From: Oryzias latipes
Lineage: Eukaryota > Chordata > Actinopteri > Beloniformes > Adrianichthyidae
Direction of reading: 5' to 3'
NCBI RefSeq assembly: GCF_002234675.1
Contig: NC_019866.2
Span: 8,275,261-8,339,260 of the forward strand
Length of the DNA: 64,000 bases
The translations under genes and the position numbers were made by a program. Below the pieces are notes generated by a model. The model was not told the DNA's origin. It did not search any database and was given only the letters and a program-made list of their open reading frames with translations. This document shows, piece by piece, positions 1 to 11,900 of the stretch; within the stretch, counting starts at the first letter, position 1; the number at the start of each line of letters is the position of its first letter.

Positions 1-3000
1 TCTGCCTGAAGACGAAGCTTCTCCAGCTTTTCTTTATTCTGCAGCAGAAAAAAGTCAGCGTTACTTTATCCCTAGCAAAATCTTACATCTCAAACAGGAT
101 GGAAAACTTCTCTGACAACAACCTAACATGCTTTTGAATAACACAGAGTGTAATCAAGCTGAAGGTGAGGAGCATCTGACAACACATTTCTGTTTCTGTA
201 CCTTAGAGGAGTCTGATTCTTTCATAACCATGTAGGGTTCAGAGCATTCTCCGATATCTCCTTGCTGAAGGACTTTTTCAAGCTGAAACAGAATTCAAGG
301 TGATCATTTGTAACAACAGTAACTAATAATTACGGGCCGGCAATTTTCTGTACCTTAATGACCAAAAAAATATCAGCAGAGGGGTACGTGATGGAGAAGA
401 TTGCAGAGCGGGCCAGGGTGGATATGGCAACCTGAGGCGTGTGAGGCTTAAGCATCCCCTTCATCTGATCCGAGTTTAGGTCAAAGTAAAAATTCTCAGA
501 GATCTGCCGGAGAGTGGGAGACAGTGAAGGGTTGTGGATGGAAAACCAGTAATGGAAATGTAGATCAGAGGGTTTTAATTGAGTTTTGACTCAATGATCT
601 GAACTGCAAAACCACTTAGACCTTTTTGAATTGAGGCTAATTCATTTAGTCAAGTATGGGCTCAGCATTATGTAAGTGGCTGTTAAGTGCTGAGTGTAAG
701 AATAGTGAAACTAAAATAATTTGAAAAAAGACACACAAACACACAAAATACCTTTTTCTTTTCCTTGACATCATAAAGAGCTAGAGAACCAAATATCGGT
801 TCAATTTCAATTTCAAACCTGCAAAATAAACATAATTTATTCCCTGATAGACAGATTTTACAGAATTGGAAACAGAAATGTCATCCAGGGTTTTCCAACT
901 GGTTTCTTACTTCAGGCTCAGACACTTGACCAGGATCCTCTGACCACAGTGTTCTTTGGGTGCTTCGGGTAGAGAGCATCTCTCTACTGCTTCATCCTGC
1001 CACACAAAAAACACAGCAACAGCTCAAGCTAACATTGACTCAGATGTCATGGTAACATAGTGGTAGAGGGAAAAAATCTGCACACAGATGTAAGGACTGG
1101 TAGAGACGGCTAAAGGAACATTGAAAATTAAACGATTCAATCAACGTGGATGGATTTGCAGACATTGAATTTCACAGCTTGGGAACATTTAGTACAGTTC
1201 GCCTGACGTGGGCACATGGCAACAGCATACTACGTCAACCAGTCTAATCAACTTACAAAAAGATTGCTTTTGAGAGACTGTTGTGTGTTTAATCTTGTTA
1301 ATCGCTTTTTCATATGCACGTCAGACCAAGAATCAGTCACCATTCAAGCTGCTCTTTCGTTCTGAACGTAAGTGTTTGCAATCAGATAAAAGGTAGTTTG
1401 GCACAGATTTTGGCATAGTTTGTTTGCAGTGTAACAGATTATCCTTTGATGAGACAAGCAAAAACACTACCAGATTGACCGAATTATGCTTTTATTTTGC
1501 AGCTAACTGTACAACACCAGAAACATGATGTCTTATTTTGTTTTTGATGATTACACAACATGTTTTTTGCCGGCCACATGGATGTTTGCTCAGTTTCTCC
1601 TAGTGGGCCGCTCTCCAAATAAATGACTAAGTGACTGCATTTATCTTTTCTTTTTCTCCCTGAACTCTCTTAATCCAAACCTCATCAGGTGGAGGGTACA
1701 AGCCAAGCAGATCGCTGTGGCGCCCCTGCTGGCGTGCCTCTGTATTGTGACGGTCCATGTCGTCAGGGGCTGTCCGCTCCAGCACAGACGGGAGCAGCGC
1801 ATCGGGGGAGGAGTTCTTCAGGTCAAAGATGCTGGAGGCCCAGCTGCCCCGAGGAGTCTCGTCTAGGCTCACGGACCGTCGCTTTGCATCATCCTGAATC
1901 ACACGAGGGGGGGGGGGGTTGAGATTGTGTTTTCTTTAAAAGCAACACATGGACTAAACGAAGAACAATACGGTACAAATCCCCTTATTTTTAAATCGAT
2001 TGAAAACTCTTCGTAAGGAGAACAAGTAAATGGGGAAGTTAGATCCACTAATTCAATAAAACGCTGACTAAAACACAACTCACTTTGCCCTTCCCACCAT
2101 AATAGCAGGCCATCAACTCCATCCCTCTCTTAGCCCAGACAAGAAACAATCAAAGTGCTTCTGAGTGCTTTTAAACTTTCAGTCCATCGTGTGTTTAAGT
2201 GCCCGAACATCTGTAGCGTCTACCTGATCATCCTGGCGTTCAGCAACATCAGCCTCGTCCAGTTCAAAGGTCTGTTTGAGCAGCCCTCGCTGCCTGTCCT
2301 TCTGCCGCTCGGAGCTGTGAGGGCTGTGCATGGTGCTGAAGTGCTGGTATCTGCAGAGCATGTGGCACAGCCGCGGTAAGTGTTAACTGTGTGAAAACGC
2401 CGACAGAAAATAAGTGATGTGTTTAATTCTCTTGGTGGCAGCAACGACATACTTTCTTTGAATGATGAGCCAGTCGTCTGTGTAGACTGCCAAAGCATCT
2501 CTCACTCTGGAATCCAGGGTGCTACACAGAGAAACACATCAATAATTGAGGATGATATGAAGATATGAAAGAAGAAAGACCTTTGTTCTCATCTCTAATC
2601 GTGTTTGTCCTTTGCTAGAGCGAGTCTAATGCTCTGTTTGATCAAGTAAAAACCACAGAGCGACTGTGAGTTTAATTCTTTGGGATGAATTCATTTGCAG
2701 CATTTGGACTCACTCCTCTTCAGGCATAGGGGGCTCCAGTGTTGTGCACTCCTTTTCCAGCTGGAGGAGCTCCAGGTCATCCTGGGGGAACTCCATTAGC
2801 TGTCTGAGGGGGCCGGGCTCCACCCCAGGAGCGTGACTGCTCACATATTCCTCAAAGTCCACAGGCTCCACGACCTCCGTCAGGGGCAACTGTCAGCCAG
2901 AATTATTACACTGTTACACACCCAGAACTACAACACGACAATCATAGGCGAGTGTAATCTGATCAGCCGGATCGGAGAGATTAACACACTGTGAGAAGAA

Positions 3001-6000
3001 TGTGTGCCATTATTCTAGACCAGAGTGAGCTATCAAAGATTCATGCGATGATAGAAAGAAAACAGGATTGAAAGGCAAAAGTAGATCGTTCCAATGTTTT
3101 TTTTGGCCTGATGAATTTATTAAAACAAACTTATATATTTAGAAGCATTTATTAAAGTGATTTATTATACATTTTTAGCAGGCAGCCTTTTCCCAGTTTA
3201 CAATTATTATCTGTCGGAAAGATGGATATTTTGGGGAATTTTATTTAGTTATTAAAAATCAGGACAATAACTTTTGACACAGTTCCACAAAGCTGTGACT
3301 GGGTTTCACCAAACGTAATTTTGGATAGGTTGTATTGAATCCTACTGGTTGGTAATTCACGAACTGATTTTAAAGTCATTAAAAAAGGTTTTTATACCTC
3401 TCAGCTTAGAGATTTTGCTGCATTAAATTTACGGACACACCAGCCATGTGACCCTCACATTAAACCCATTCCTAAACCTTCATTTAGCCCATGGTGTTCA
3501 CATTGGACAAGCAAGGAGAGGCCGCTTCTTCTCCCTTTTCTAATGTTTACTAGCGCATGTCCGCCGCCTACAGTTGGAAGCAGCTTAGTGCAAAATGTTG
3601 TAGTGGTGCAAATCTCGTAAATCTTGTTTCAGGCTTTTTCTTCCACAGCTTTATTCCGATATATGAAAGACTTGGCGTCATCCAACAGCAATTATTAAGT
3701 TCGGTTCCATCGCGAATTAAGAGGGACGCCATCCACTTTAGGGTTGGTGTCAACCATCGGGATGGACGATGATATCGTTGGGGGGGGGGGGGGGGGTAAT
3801 TTTTCGTTCTTATGAAATTGCTATTCGTTATTTTACTTTATTACTTTATTTATTTTATTACCCAACTAATGACTCATCTGCGATGATCCAGTATAAACTG
3901 AGGGAAGTGACTTTAACAAAAAAAGTAACAAACAAAATAGAAAAGAAGTAGTCCGCTCCCGCACACCGGCAGAGTGCAGACTTACAGCTTTGTGTTTGAT
4001 GGGAAGGGGGGGGGGGGTGCTTTCTTACATGAGCGGTATGTGTGGGAGATTTAGGACTTCTAATCCGACCATTGATCCGATCAAGATATTTTGCACATGT
4101 AACCGCGGCTTATGGTGTCGACTCGCAACGTGGCATCACGATGGTGTCTCTCCATCGGGATGTCACTCACTCATCACCGTCCATCGGCACAACCCTAATC
4201 CATTTGTCACTACCAAATTTCGAGTCCCTGATTGGTGAAAGTTCAACCTGGTTTAACTGGCAATGTGCGTTCAATGGCCACATGTTTGGTACATAGAGCC
4301 CGAAAATGGTTGTAAAAACCTGCGTAGCTACCTGTGAATGTGAGAGAATGTGAAACACATATTTATATAAGAGTTTTTGTTGGAAGTGGCCACTGGGACA
4401 CGCTTTGCAGAGGGCAGTGTGAACATCGCTTTACTCAAAGGTCCCAGAATTTGCCATTAAAATCACTGGGCTTCTGGGTTAGCTTAAGGATTCAAATGAT
4501 GACTCAACATAAGACATGCAACCTCAGCACTCCATTTACCCCAGCATTTTGAAAATAAACTTTCAGAAAATACTTCGATAACTGCCTTTAATTTAATAAA
4601 ATAATCTGTTCTGGATGGTTTTCTTGATACCCAAGTAGAAAAATATTTCAGATGAACAAGAATAGGTATAAACTTTTTTTTTCATAAACGTGTAAAATTT
4701 GGTATTTTACACCTGAATACAAGTAATTGGCATTTGGGTGACTCACAGGGGGGTGTGGGCCACCTCGTTTCTTTGACAATTGAGGTGATCCATAGTCTCT
4801 GGTTACTTGTTTTCTTACTTCTGATGCAACCGTCCTAAAAAAAACAACAACAGGAAATCACCCACAAATAAAGTATTGATAAAGGTCAAATAAAAATACA
4901 CATTTGTCCTATTGTAAAGACCTTAAACATATGTATAGCAAATGCTTTTTCTCTCCAAATTTCAGTTTCCCAAACTTTCTGGGAAGTGAGACATCATCTG
5001 CAGTAGCATGAGTCAGTGGTGTAGTTTTGGGAACATCTCTTTAATCTGCTGTAAGGCAACAGCTGTTCCAGACAAGGACTCAAAAAACTTTACAAAGAAG
5101 TGGTAAGCAGGCTTCCAGGACCAGGCACAGAGCCAGATCTCTGTCCCTGGCTCTTGCAAACCAATAGAAAACAGGAGGCTTAAAGACAAAGCAGAGAAGA
5201 AGAAAAAAAAAACTCCCTTGCAGAGACAGTGAGCAGCTGCTCTTTCAGATTCACGAACTGTCAGCTTCTCTCCTCAACACAGCTGCAAGGGCTTCAACAG
5301 TTCCACTATAATAGGAAAAACTCAATGTATGCACAGATATTGTTACAATAACGAAGTAGACCTAGTGCTAATGCTTCCCCAAATAGTATTAGATCAAATT
5401 GCCAAGATAAAACAATAAACTCTGCTTCACTGAGAAGCGGAACAGTGTGGTAGGCACTTGTGAGTGGAGTTCTCCACGCGTTCTTCTAAAACAGGAAAAA
5501 GGAAATCTATGGACTCCAAATGCAATGGCCAGAACGGCCTTTCCCACCCTTTCCTGCATCCGGAACAAAACAATGGTGTTGGACCCACATAAGGAGAAAA
5601 CAATCTCAACAGAGGGGGGAATGAGGGTGTCCACTATAGGATGCAGCCTACAGCAGAGATTCAATAGCGCACTGTCCAGCAAGAGCTGCTTAGGAAACAC
5701 ATGACAGCCCTATGATTTACTTTGTTTTAGCCTCTTAGGAAGCCATAATTAGGCTTATTAATAAAACTATACACTTGTGTGAACTTGTTAGTTTGCTATA
5801 TATAAAAATTGCAAACATAACAGTCTTATTAAACCCAATGCTGAGACTCTAAGTCTTACTTTAAATTTTGTTTTGTTTTATTAGGAGAAGAACCAGTTTG
5901 TAACATGTGCAAACAAGTTGCTATGGGCTGTTCACATGATAGCTACAACTATTTTTTCTCTACAGTTTATAACCGAAAACAAAACGTCAAAAATAGTTAA

Positions 6001-6349
6001 AACAAGCTGCGCATTGCATGCTGGTTCTGTGTTTCTGAACTGGCTCGTCACAACAATGCACGGCATAACAATAACGTCGGGTAAACAGTAAATAAATAGA
6101 AAAAACATCAAGAACAGTTGCAATAATAACTTTAAAACACACTTTCATTATATAAAAGCATTCTTTAAAATGGAACGTCTCAAATGTAGTGTACCACGCT
6201 ACAAATCCTAGCATACTCTGTGTGTACACTCGGTCCAGTAGGTCACTTCGATGCACTTGCGCGCGCGTCTGTTAAGCCGTACTTCTGCCGCTTTCTCACC
6301 GGCTGATTTTATGAGCAAACGCTCTTCTGTCGCTCGCCGTCGATGTCAT
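1..6349 (-). CDS. dock6: dock6, dedicator of cytokinesis 6 (5' part, 11 coding exons, runs off left edge)
   Basis: DOCK-C family guanine nucleotide exchange factor for Rac/Cdc42, acting on the actin cytoskeleton. Coding exons in transcript order: 6349-6300, 4834-4747, 2889-2714, 2521-2453, 2350-2224, 1893-1681, 996-911, 818-752, 503-354, 282-202 and 38-1 (partial). All have AG/GT borders and matching phases, giving about 381 residues. The start ATG at 6349 reads [17 protein letters not shown] and continues [10 protein letters not shown], the DOCK6/7 N-terminus. Later blocks include [59 protein letters not shown] and [13 protein letters not shown]. This is only the N-terminal region; the C2-like DHR1 and catalytic DHR2 domains lie beyond the left edge. 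DOCK7 is the alternative. The DDLELL stretch and linkage with elavl3 and prkcsh favour DOCK6. Confidence 0.93.
2890..4746. other. dock6 intron 2, with probable decayed transposon
   Basis: No exon is visible. About 3480-4460 looks unlike the flanks: it carries two G runs (17 nt at 3780-3796, 12 nt at 4006-4017) and related, partly inverted segments around 3735-3780 and 4130-4195 built on CATCGGGATG and CATC.CCGTCCATCG. This resembles an old DNA transposon, but I see no clear terminal repeats or transposase reading frame, so the family is not called. Confidence 0.3.
3780..3796. repeat. Poly(G) run, 17 nt
   Basis: Uninterrupted run of 17 G inside a probable decayed transposon in dock6 intron 2. 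Another 12-G run lies at 4006-4017. Confidence 0.9.
4835..6299. other. dock6 intron 1
   Basis: This 1.46 kb intron separates the first coding exon from the second. Both strands are open for 250-310 bases around 5390-5700, but no family is recognisable and no splice sites frame it. I see no other feature in it. Confidence 0.6.
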
Positions 6350-6506
6350 GTCTTCCACCCATGAAAATAAAGTCTTCAAAGTCTATCTGAAAGTGATTCG
6401 CCTCATTCCCTTCTGGTGCTGGCCGGGATGCAGACTTCTTCCTTCTCCACTCCAGGGCTAGACAAGGATCTCCCTCCTTGTTCCTCCTAGCGGTCGGGAG
6501 CTGAAC
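6350..6506. promoter_or_regulatory. dock6 5' leader and possible bidirectional promoter
   Basis: This interval lies between the dock6 start codon (minus strand, 6349) and a plus-strand ATG at 6507 that is followed ten bases later by a GTAAGC donor. No TATA box is evident. Divergent head-to-head spacing of about 157 bases fits a shared promoter, but transcription start sites cannot be placed from sequence alone. Confidence 0.35.
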
Positions 6507-8927
6507 ATGGCTAACGGTAAGCTAGCACTACATCCGGTGACACTTCACAATAAAATACAATTATTTTTCTCAGGATGCCTAATCATGCTTTTAATCAACT
6601 CCGTTTTTATCAGCTTTGTTTTTGCATCGAGTATATTTAACATATACACTCGTAAATTAGTATTTCCTGGGTCAGTGTAGTTTCTAAATGTTTGAGAATT
6701 TGTCACTTCCTTTCTGCTCCTGTCATTCTTTAATGCGAGTTTGACACAGTTATACCTGGTTTAGTTCTCTGTTAAATTCAGGAAGAAACCTCACCTGACC
6801 GGTTTAGAGAAACCTAACAGTATTGCGTTTCAACCTCATTATGCGTTTTACGGGTTTCACTTCAGTTTAAAGGTTAGGGAAGTGTACAAAAGTAGCTTAA
6901 AAGAATTAACATAAAGGGGATTTCTTCAGTTTGGATACTTGACTTTGTCACTTTCACTATTTTTTATCTAAACACAGGAGCACAAAGCGAGTTTATAACT
7001 TATTAACTGTCAGCAAATGTATTTATTCATTCATGCGAATTTTCTTTCTTACACACCTGATCTGAAAAATACAAACCAGCATGTCATACCAATTTATGAC
7101 CAGCAGATGGTGCAGTTTACCATGAATGTAATTTGGGAAAGGGCCTCGCCTTATTTTTTAACTAATCTGACCTCTTCTCGGATGATAAAATGTATCTTTA
7201 GAAAGATTTACTTAATGCACCTAAGGGGTACCCGTAATAAATTAATATATTTGGAAAACCCACTAAACTAACCAAGAAAACCAATAACACATGTACACAA
7301 ACAAATATAGAGATGTTTAAAATGTACACAAGAACGGGCCTGTAACTGTTGTTTTTGAGCAAATTAGGGATGTCATTGACAATATCTTATCACTGAAGTG
7401 GGGGACTAGTCATCGTGCAGTAATGGCAGGTCTACATCTCACTTTGTCCTACCAGCAATCACTCCAAACCCCCATGCCTCCTATGGGGAGACTATAAAGC
7501 CACTCAGATTACTGCATCCCAACTCTGCCATCCCCCTCTCTCCTTCTTCCCTGCAGTCGTCCTTATTCAGCACCCTGGAGAGCTGCTGCAGGTACTCCAC
7601 TGTCCTCTGTGAGATGGCTGATGAATAGCATGAATTGCAAAGGAGAAATGTGGAAAACGAGAAGGGAAAATTTAACCTTGCGCGACAGAGGCTTGGCTGA
7701 AGCCGACCAAGGACAGATATGTCTGGGATGTGTGTTTATGCATGGAACAGCACTCGAAGACGCATCAGAGCTTGCAGCGGGCGTGAGTCTGGCCTGAAGA
7801 AACTGTTAATGAAAATAAATGGAGATGCTGCCTGCCATCTCCTCCTCCCTATGCAGGCACGTTTCCACCACACAGCAGAAAATCCTTTTTTTTCTGCTTT
7901 TTACAATCCCTTTAATTTATTGTTTTGTTATCTATGAATTATCTACTAGTCTTCTTTCAAAGTTAATTTACATCTTAACAAAAAACAGTAAAGTTACTGT
8001 TAAAAATTGCTTCATAGTGTTTAAGATTTACTAAGCTAAAAGGTTGTTTTTGGAAGGGGACTGCAGCAACTTTGCCTCGTAGGAAAGTGGGCTGAACACG
8101 TCTGCTTTATCCCTCTGTCCACACCTTCCATGCTTGCTTTTTTGCTTTTCTGTTCGTTGAATCCTTTCAAATCCTGGATCGGCACTATTGTTTGAGCGCC
8201 CAGCCCCCCACGTCAGCGAGAGCCCCCCTACCACCACGACCATCACTGCTGTGTAACCAAGGAACAAAAGAGAGAGTGTCAGACACCACCCACTAGATCT
8301 CTTTCACACCAGAGCCCCCACCTCATTTCCAGATGGGGTTGCCTTTTTTCAGGGTTTCTCTCAACCCCAAGAGTCCTTCAAAATGCCCCCCCCCCACCCG
8401 CACTCTCCCCCCCCCCCCCCCCCCCCCGTTCCTCCCTCTGGAGCTCACTACTCAGCTGCCCGTCATCCACCTGCTCTGCTGCCACGCGCCCATGGCCAGG
8501 GCATGTCCCCTCTCCGCCCCACCCCACAAGGGAGTCTTTTTAAATGCATTTACTTCTTTTGTTTATTTTTTCTGAAAAAATTCTAGAAGCAAAAATGTAC
8601 ACAATCTTAATCATTTCATGTATAAGAAAGAAAATATTTTAAAATTAATTTGCAGCGACCGTCAGTTTTGGTTGTTTGGCTGAAATTTGCTATTAATAAT
8701 GCAAATTCCAATCTGCATTTCAGAGTTTTGGTCAATACAAAAGGCAGGCAGATGCTCATTTGTTTTTATTTCACAATGCATTAACACGTAGCAACTTTAG
8801 GGGACTCTCTGCCTCAACCTCCACCCCTATTATGACCTTTCCCCTCCAGGGATGGAGAGAGTGGTGCAACAGGACGCATCTGCTACCAGACAGCTGTTAA
8901 GTCTCTTAATGATGATCCAACAGTCAG
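6507..8927 (+). other. Possible small divergent transcript (three candidate exons)
   Basis: Three plus-strand exon-like segments are seen. The first is ATGGCTAACG (6507-6516) with donor GTAAGC. The second is 35 nt, 7557-7591, preceded by a strong pyrimidine tract and CAG and followed by GTACTC. The third is 78 nt, 8850-8927, preceded by a CCCCTCCAG acceptor and followed by GTTTGG. Joined from the ATG, the reading frame gives MANVVLIQHPGELLQ and then meets a stop within exon 3, about 31 codons in all. No protein family is recognised. A non-coding divergent RNA of dock6 is at least as likely as a micro-protein. Splice sites are good but chance is not excluded. Confidence 0.25.
8407..8427. repeat. 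Poly(C) run, 21 nt
   Basis: Uninterrupted run of 21 C in a C-rich stretch that also carries a second C run just upstream (8387-8396). It produces proline-rich shadow reading frames and is likely length-polymorphic. Confidence 0.9.
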
Positions 8928-11900
8928 GTTTGGAGAAGCAGAGGTAATCATTGCTGAATCAGTCAGCATCATCTTATTCTCTCCTAAACACGCAACTTTC
9001 ATCAAAAAACAGGTTATCAATTAGAAACAATAATTTTTTATCATCTTTTTATTTAAAAAAAAACTGCAGGAGATCAGTTAAAATATTCCTTGGCAAATAA
9101 GAGTATCAACATCTTTTCCATTGCTTAAATTACATGCATGGATGGATGCTAAGCTGTTACTCACTAACCTCAAATAGAAGGAAATAGTCTATAATCTTCT
9201 ACCAACAGTGTTATTAGTGATCCTGGATGACAAATGTATGATGTATTTACTGCACTTTTCTGTACTTTTTAAAGGTTTTAGAATGCAGGAAATGACCTAA
9301 CTCAAAATCATATTACCTATACCCCCATCCTACCTTCATCCTCCAGTCCCTGAGGGTTCAAGAACCCAAATCAATTGAAAGAAAGAAGAGTCTACTGTGG
9401 TCGTCCCCCTACATCTGTCAGGGAGGGAAACCAGGAGGGGCCTTACTTATCCTCCATACAGGGGAACAATATCACTCCATCTGTCACTAACCGTTTCATC
9501 TCTGATAGAGTGAAATATGGCTCACAAATATATCTACTTTTATATCATCTTTGTGTATTAGATTACCAAGCTCTTCCCAATTCCCAGCAGCACAAACAGT
9601 AGCTTTCTGTCTCATATTACCTTCCTCCCACCAGCAAGCACTTTCCAGCTTCTGGGGAAATCACTCTTTTAAGACAAACAGCATGTAAAAAAATATGGAC
9701 CCAAACTGTGGACATTCATGCAAAAAAAACAAAAAGAGAAAGAAATCAGTCACTCGAACAAAAGTCATACAGAAAATTAGTGGGAAAAGATGCAATCTGT
9801 TAAAAAGCAGAGTGCTCTTTCATATTTAAATGGTACTGCTGTTGTGCTCGGAGGATGGGTGTGGTCGCTTGGTTCTTCGAGCCTCTTCAGCTGTCGCGGC
9901 TTTGTGACGTCTGTAATTCCATTTACTTTATCGAATTAGGCTATCGGACAGGAGCAGGGGGGGGAAAAAAACAAAAAAGATAACAATCTGAAAGAATTCT
10001 GAGTGATCTCTGCTGCACACTTATTGGTACAAAACTAAGTGGCACAGTGATGTGGTAAGCTGTAGGAACAGCACAAAAAGGCCAGGCTGTTTACTCGAGG
10101 AAGGAGGGGGAAGAAAAATCCATATCCCCAAGAGCCATGATGCTTTCCTCTCAGCAGCAGGTAGAGCTGCAATCTCAGTCATTCATATTTAATTCCACAA
10201 GAGTTTCCGGCCAGACTAATGTGCTATTGATTTCAAGTCTCCTATTACTAAAAAGGGGAAGGGCAATGAGGGTAGAAAGCTGGGCTACAGGGAGAAAGAG
10301 GAGAGGTTTTTTTTTTCATTTCCAAGGCAAAATTTCACTGTCTCATCTATCGAAAACATCAACATGAAATCCTTCTTGAAAGTGCAATGAAAAAAAAAGC
10401 TAAACTGGAGGCAGAAATTGTCTTCTATGTTATTTACTGTTCATCATAGGCATTTACAGAGTAAATCCATCTAAAAGCAGCTCAACTCCACAGAACAAGA
10501 ACAGCCGCACCTCCTCTAATCGTTTTGTGTCCGTCACGAGTATGTTTTTTTTTCTTCCCGCATCTTAAAGGAAGACAGCAGCAAGAAACGAAGAGAGAAA
10601 AACAAAGAGAATGTCTAAGAGCTTTGTGTGTTTAAGACTTCTCCCTTGATACCAGCTCAGACAGGACAAGATGAAAGATTAATAACCATGGCTTTAGATT
10701 TGAAAAAGGTTTCGAGTAAAATGTTGGTTCTGTGAAAGAGGTCTTTTAAAATCAAAACAGCGTCTGTTTGTAATCTTACACCTGCAACAAGGTCAATAGG
10801 ACGCAATCCACTCACTGCATGTGGTTTTATGAATTCTGATAAAAACACTTTAAAGACCCACTCTAATTAAAATCGTGCTTTGGTGTTTTTGTAGCATTTC
10901 TCTCATGATGAAGGATATATATAAAAGAAATTAAGATTAAATTTGTTTTCAAATTGTTGTAAAACAACAGCAGATGTAAAAACGTCATCGGAAAAAGTGC
11001 TGTAGCTTTGACGTACTGTATAGGTGCAACAGTAAACAGGCCATGAGCTCCCTGCTCCACTCCATTCTGATGCATCCACTTGCAAGCAAATAGATCCATT
11101 AATCTATATTTCCCTCGTCTGAGCTGGCATCTGGCTCTAAACTGTACGGCTAGATAGCTCCAACATTTCTTGCTATTTTTGTTGCACCGCTAATGTTAGG
11201 TAGGGGTTGTGAGGGGCTGTAAGCTAACAGGAGAGAGTGTAAGCAAAGGAACGGTGGGAAATGAGGGCAGGCTTACTCCACGCCAACAACTCAAAGGGAA
11301 ATTTCTGATGAACTCCTGCTGCTCTGAAGAAACTATGTCCTAGAAAGTTTTTTTTTTTACTTTGCCTAAAAACAGCATAATCTGAATCAAAAGACGACTG
11401 GGAATGTTTTTACAATAGATCAAAAAAATGACAGGAGTGGGACTTTAGGATGGAGAATCTTACACAATCAGTATTTTTACAATGAAAACAAACAAAAGAC
11501 ACCTGGGTTAAGCATAGAATTAAACTGAATATCATACATAAGTAAAAAAATATTTAAAAAAATGACAAGAGCATTTACTTCAGAGACTTCCTCCCACCAG
11601 CCTGTCTACTCTAATAATAGCCCAGAGACAACACATTTAGACAGACAGAGTGAGAGAAGGATGAAGAAAGGAAGAGAGCAGAGCGACAGAGATAAGTGTG
11701 AGTGAACCCATGAGGGAGAGCACAAGAAAATTGCCAAATAATACATAAAGGGTTGAATTAGGCCAGTTGCCACTATCAACAATTGCCCTTTTAGAAAGAG
11801 GCTTATTTATCATTGGAACTGTTCCTAAAAGCTGTAACTGCTTCGCTCCTGCTACTGCCACGAAAAAAATACAACCCAAAATGCCGAGAGCTAGGCCTGC

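Noticed and set aside
5389..5704. Overlapping open frames of 85-103 codons on both strands in dock6 intron 1
   Set aside because: No family similarity, no splice sites or promoter context; long antisense openness suggests chance or an old repeat.
1..6349. dock7 as the identity of the left-hand gene
   Set aside because: DOCK6 and DOCK7 are very alike here, but the DDLELL segment and linkage to elavl3 and prkcsh fit DOCK6 better.
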